Source of the DNA: Gammaproteobacteria bacterium
GTDB lineage: Bacteria; Pseudomonadota; Gammaproteobacteria; Ga0077536
Length of the DNA: 36,722 nucleotides
Direction: 5' to 3'
Assembly: GCA_020849475.1 (NCBI GenBank)
Contig: JADLGE010000091.1
Coordinates: 1 to 36,722, forward strand
Shown piece by piece: positions 34,337 to 36,722 of the stretch. Under the pieces are notes generated by a model. That model worked only from the letters and a program-made list of their open reading frames with translations, ran no database searches and was not told where the DNA came from. A program made the translations under genes and the position numbers. Within the stretch, counting starts at the first letter, position 1; every line of letters begins with the position of its first letter.

Positions 34337-34397
34337 GCGACAAAAGACCGACGGCGGCGCGGACGCGCGCTGGCAAACAAGCATTGAGGCAATAGTG

Positions 34398-35087
34398 ATG
34401 GCGCAGTTCGAAGGCTTTCCGAAAACCTGCATTCCCTATCTGAAGCAACTCGCGAAGAACAACAACCGCGAATGGTTCAACGACAACAAGCAGCGTTACG
34501 AAGACTGCGTGCGCAATCCGGCGATGGCCTTCATCGCTGCCATGGCGCCGCAGTTGCCGGCCTTGTCACCGCACTTTCGCGCGGTGGCGAAGAAGATGGG
34601 CGGCTCGCTCATGCGCGTCTATCGCGACACGCGCTTCGCCGGCGACAAGACCCCGTTCAAGACCAATGTCGGCATTCATTTTCGTCATGAACTCGGCAAG
34701 GACGTGCATGCGCCGGGCTTCTACGTGCACATCGAACCGGGCGACTGTTTTCTCGGCGCCGGCATCTGGCATCCCGAGGCGCCGGTGCTGAATGGCATCC
34801 GCGAGTTCATCATCGACAATCCCAACGCCTGGAAGAAAGCCACCCAGGCCGCGGCCTTCAGCAAGGACTGGGCCCTGATCGGCGACACACTGGTGCGCCC
34901 GCCGCGCGGCATCGACCCGGCCCACGAACTGCTGGTCGATCTCAAGCGCAAGGATTTCATCGCCTGCATGAACTTCGACGAAGCGCGGATTTCACAACCC
35001 GGCTTCGTCAAATTCGTGATGGGCAACTATCAGCGCGCCAGCGCGCTGGTCAGCTATCTGTGCATGGCGGTGGATGTGCCGTATTGA
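34398..35087 (+). CDS. DUF2461-family protein (TIGR02453)
   Basis: A 229-residue conserved cytosolic protein of unknown function. The family's features are plain: the N-terminal FPKTCIPYLKQLAKNNNREWFNDNK, then LMRVYRDTRFAGDKTPFKTNVGIHFRH, PGFYVHIEPGDCFLGAGIWHPE, and a charged C-terminal part (LLVDLKRKDFIACMNF). ATG 34398 follows GAGGCAAT; the reading frame is open farther upstream but lies over the dehydrogenase gene. Length matches the family. It probably shares a transcript with the dehydrogenase. I assign no function. Confidence 0.92.
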   Translation: MAQFEGFPKTCIPYLKQLAKNNNREWFNDNKQRYEDCVRNPAMAFIAAMAPQLPALSPHFRAVAKKMGGSLMRVYRDTRFAGDKTPFKTNVGIHFRHELGKDVHAPGFYVHIEPGDCFLGAGIWHPEAPVLNGIREFIIDNPNAWKKATQAAAFSKDWALIGDTLVRPPRGIDPAHELLVDLKRKDFIACMNFDEARISQPGFVKFVMGNYQRASALVSYLCMAVDVPY

Positions 35088-35177
35088 ATTGGGCATATCG
35101 GAGCGTTGGCGTTTCGCCCGGCATGGGGCCGTGCTGGCGCCATCTCAGCGACTCGTCGCTCAGGGCCAGTGCGCCGC

Positions 35178-35810
35178 TCAGGCCGGCGTTTCTGGCTCGT
35201 CCTTGTAGCCCGTCACCATGGCCCGCGCGAGATTCTCGCGGTGGCGCAGGCTCGATGCCACCACGCCGAGCACGTGCAGGCCAACCAGCGCCAAGGTGGT
35301 GTTGGCGCCGAACTCATGAATTTCTTTCCAGAAATGCTTGTCGTCGCGACGTATCTTGCGCGCTGCCTTGAGCGTGGTGATTTCGCTTTCGCTCATGGTC
35401 GCCGGGTCGGGTTTGGCGAGCTTGGTGATGGCGAACGGGCCTTCGCCCTCCAGCGCCAGGGTGCGCAGGCCGCAGCCAACCGTCAGCGTCAATGCGGCGA
35501 GCAGCATCAACACCATCCAGCCCCCCGCCGGGTTGTGACCGCGGTAGTGTTTCACGGGACCGCTGACCAGGCTCTTGATGTAGCCGACGGCGGCGCCGGG
35601 CGGTGTCACGAAATCGGTGAAGCGTGCGTAGCGGCTGCCGATGAAGCCCCAGATCACGCGGCTGACCAGCAGCGCGCAAATGAGATAGCCGGCGTAGAAG
35701 TGCCACGGCGTTTCTTCTTCGCCGGTCAGGTAGGCGAACGTGAACGCGGCCACCAAGGTCCAGTGAAAGAACCGGACGTAGCGGTCCCAGACATAAATGC
35801 GATTGCTCAT
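35178..35810 (-). CDS. Cytochrome b561-family di-haem membrane protein
   Basis: A 210-residue inner-membrane cytochrome b. Four helices are visible, with candidate haem-ligand histidines His16 (VRFFHWTL), His37 (TPWHFYAGY), His165 (EIHEFGAN) and His179 (VGLHVLG), the set expected for the b561 / Ni-Fe hydrogenase cyt-b group. A charged insert (about 122-160) separates helices 3 and 4. AGGA lies eight bases before ATG 35810. No haem-c, hydrogenase or reductase partner is adjacent, so its electron donor is unknown. It is divergent from a membrane-anchored LuxR-type gene across 136 bases and convergent with the DUF2461 gene. Confidence 0.9.
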   Translation of the reverse strand: MSNRIYVWDRYVRFFHWTLVAAFTFAYLTGEEETPWHFYAGYLICALLVSRVIWGFIGSRYARFTDFVTPPGAAVGYIKSLVSGPVKHYRGHNPAGGWMVLMLLAALTLTVGCGLRTLALEGEGPFAITKLAKPDPATMSESEITTLKAARKIRRDDKHFWKEIHEFGANTTLALVGLHVLGVVASSLRHRENLARAMVTGYKDEPETPA

Positions 35811-35927
35811 AGCACGCTTCCTTTTGAGGAGTGACTGGCAGCCATGATGGCCGGCCGCAGAGCCGTTCACATCGGGCATGCGTCCTACCAAGGCGAGTAT
35901 GGGACAGATGTACCATAGGCTAACTGA

Positions 35928-35937
35928 TTGATATCAA
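35928..35937. promoter_or_regulatory. TTGATATCAA palindrome just before the LuxR-type gene
   Basis: A perfect 10-bp palindrome lies nine bases upstream of ATG 35947 and touches its ribosome-binding site (AAGG, 35936-35939). It could be half of an operator in the divergent region with the cytochrome gene. The half-sites TTGAT/ATCAA look FNR-like, but the usual four-base spacer is absent. Confidence 0.3.
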
Positions 35938-35946
35938 GGTAAGCGA

Positions 35947-36450
35947 ATGAGATTGACCAGCCTGCGCGACAGCCTGTTACTGATATTGCTGTTAGTCGTC
36001 GCGGTCGCCAGCGTGAGCGACCTCATGGACGATCTGGCCCATGGCTCCGATGTGCTGCACCTCGCCGGTGAAGTCGCGGCGCTGCTGTTGGCCGCCTGCG
36101 CGGTGGCCTGGTTGCTGCGCGAGCGACGGCGGCAGGACGCGCAGCTGACCGCGCTGCGCGCTGAGCTCGCCGAAGCCGCCGAGCATGTTGCCAACAGTGA
36201 TGCCGCCACCCAGGCCCAGCGCCGTCAGCTCGGTGAATTCATCAACGCGCAGTTCGCGACCTGGCGCCTGACCGACAGCGAACGCGAAGTCGGCTGGCTG
36301 CTGTTGAAGGGCTTGAGTCTCAAAGAGGTGGCGGACCTGCGCAGCACGCTCGAGAAGACCGTGCGCCAGCAGGCCTCGTCCATCTACCAGAAAGCCGGGG
36401 TCAGCGGCCGCCACGCGTTCGCCGCCTGGTTCCTGGAAGATTATCTGTAG
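35947..36450 (+). CDS. Membrane-anchored LuxR-type helix-turn-helix regulator
   Basis: A 167-residue protein that joins an N-terminal membrane hairpin (helices about 8-24 and 40-57) to a charged coiled-coil-like segment (58-95) and a C-terminal LuxR-type HTH (106-160: LTDSEREVGWLLLKGLSLKEVA, then the recognition helix around TVRQQASSIYQKAGVSGRHAFAA). There is no receiver or autoinducer domain, so a membrane- or redox-linked signal may be sensed through the hairpin. ATG 35947 has AAGG seven bases upstream. The TAG stop is supplied by a palindromic repeat. It diverges from the cytochrome b561 gene, an obvious candidate target. Confidence 0.85.
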   Translation: MRLTSLRDSLLLILLLVVAVASVSDLMDDLAHGSDVLHLAGEVAALLLAACAVAWLLRERRRQDAQLTALRAELAEAAEHVANSDAATQAQRRQLGEFINAQFATWRLTDSEREVGWLLLKGLSLKEVADLRSTLEKTVRQQASSIYQKAGVSGRHAFAAWFLEDYL

Positions 36451-36474
36451 GTGCGAATGAATTCACACCTACAG
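36445..36474. repeat. Compact REP-like palindrome after the LuxR-type gene
   Basis: CTGTAGGTG (36445-36453) and CACCTACAG (36466-36474) are perfect 9-bp arms enclosing CGAATGAATTCA. The TAG stop codon of the regulator (36448-36450) is inside the left arm. It shares the GTAGGTG...GAATTCATTC family sequence but in fused, shorter form, and lies between two convergent genes, so it may end both transcripts. Confidence 0.8.
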
Positions 36475-36491
36475 TGGATTCAACGCGTTTC

Positions 36492-36722
36492 TCAGTCCCG
36501 GTGCTGTCCCAGGGTGCGGATGTCGATGCGCGTGGCGCTGACATGGCCGGCCTGCAGCACCGCGTCGTCGGTGTCGGGATGGGTGTCGAGTTCGGCGCTG
36601 GCCAGGCCGTGGTGGTATTGGTCGCCGCGCTGCTTGAAGCAGCCACGGTAATAGCTCAAGCCCAGGCGCGCGCGCACGATGGCGCTGTCGGGCGCGCTGG
36701 TGAATGGGAAGTTGACGTTCCA
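36492..36722 (-). CDS. surE: Probable 5'/3'-nucleotidase SurE, C-terminal fragment (5' end outside the window)
   Basis: The last 76 residues of a minus-strand protein, reading WNVNFP at the window edge and ending RTLGQHRD. WNVNFP matches the SurE LNVNFP/LNVNVP strand, and TDDAVLQAGHVSATRIDI matches the family's TDxxAxxxGYVSxTPLxxD close to the end. SurE is a metal-dependent phosphatase acting on nucleoside monophosphates. The metal site and catalytic N-terminus lie outside the window, so this rests on short similarity. Stop at 36492 is 17 bases from the convergent palindrome. Confidence 0.6.
   Translation of the reverse strand, partial: WNVNFPFTSAPDSAIVRARLGLSYYRGCFKQRGDQYHHGLASAELDTHPDTDDAVLQAGHVSATRIDIRTLGQHRD

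Noticed and set aside
33254..34432. Extension of the GT39-like frame to a 903-residue protein
   Set aside because: The extra part is antisense to the hydroxyisobutyrate-dehydrogenase gene and contains no helices or family motifs.
35928..35937. FNR box at TTGATATCAA
   Set aside because: FNR sites have four bases between TTGAT and ATCAA; here the half-sites are contiguous and overlap the ribosome-binding site. Kept only as an unassigned palindrome.

Overview
The window reads as chromosomal DNA of a GC-rich gammaproteobacterium. Supporting markers are a ThiC of the gamma/betaproteobacterial type, a periplasmic glucan operon (opgG/opgD family plus opgH), DegP/MucD, SrkA, a TpsB-type outer-membrane protein and an EVE-domain protein. 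Three luciferase-like (LLM) oxidoreductases, an SCP-x-type thiolase, an acyl-CoA synthetase and two hydroxyisobutyrate-dehydrogenase-fold enzymes point to a versatile, probably environmental lipid or xenobiotic degrader. I see no rRNA, tRNA, CRISPR, transposase or phage gene. Coding density is very high: no gene-free stretch reaches 300 bases, the longest (15447-15664) is about 218 bases, and genes are separated by short divergent or convergent gaps.

Layout. 1-787: 3' part of thiC, with an in-frame stop at 11-13 in a conserved region. 828-3689: orphan hybrid sensor kinase (-). 3710-5796: two-gene minus-strand operon of an SCP-x thiolase and an imine-reductase-like NADP enzyme. 5978-8612: SDR, LLM oxidoreductase and srkA (+). 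8749-10826: orphan TpsB-like outer-membrane protein and EVE-domain protein (+). 10911-12557: medium-chain-type acyl-CoA synthetase (-). 12730-13743: second LLM (+). 13751-15446: third LLM plus an uncharacterised protein (-). 15665-18976: cysK and a type III glutamine synthetase (+). 19107-20618: degP/mucD (-). 20815-22885: OmpR/histidine-kinase two-component pair (+). 22934-26980: opgG/opgD-family gene and opgH (-). 27038-31030: acvB/virJ-like gene and mprF (+). 31043-33253: rhomboid protease and a GT39-like membrane glycosyltransferase (-). 33458-35087: hydroxyisobutyrate-dehydrogenase-like enzyme and a DUF2461 protein (+). 35178-35810: cytochrome b561-like protein (-). 35947-36450: membrane-anchored LuxR-type regulator (+). 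36492-36722: 3' end of a probable surE (-).

Two functional themes stand out. The left half is rich in CoA-ester and flavin/NADP redox enzymes (thiolase, acyl-CoA synthetase, SDR, IRED-like enzyme, three LLMs). From about 19.1 to 33.3 kb almost every gene concerns the cell envelope: periplasmic protease, two-component system, periplasmic glucan synthesis, aminoacyl-phosphatidylglycerol synthesis and hydrolysis, rhomboid protease and a membrane glycosyltransferase. The glucan operon and the acvB-mprF operon diverge from one 57-bp gap.

A family of small palindromes built on the core GTGCGAATTCATTCGCAC, usually preceded by GTAG, occurs at four places (10823-10902, 12584-12660, 22893-22928, 36445-36474). 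Three lie between convergent genes. Two of them supply the TAG stop codon of the upstream gene. They look like REP/REPIN elements.
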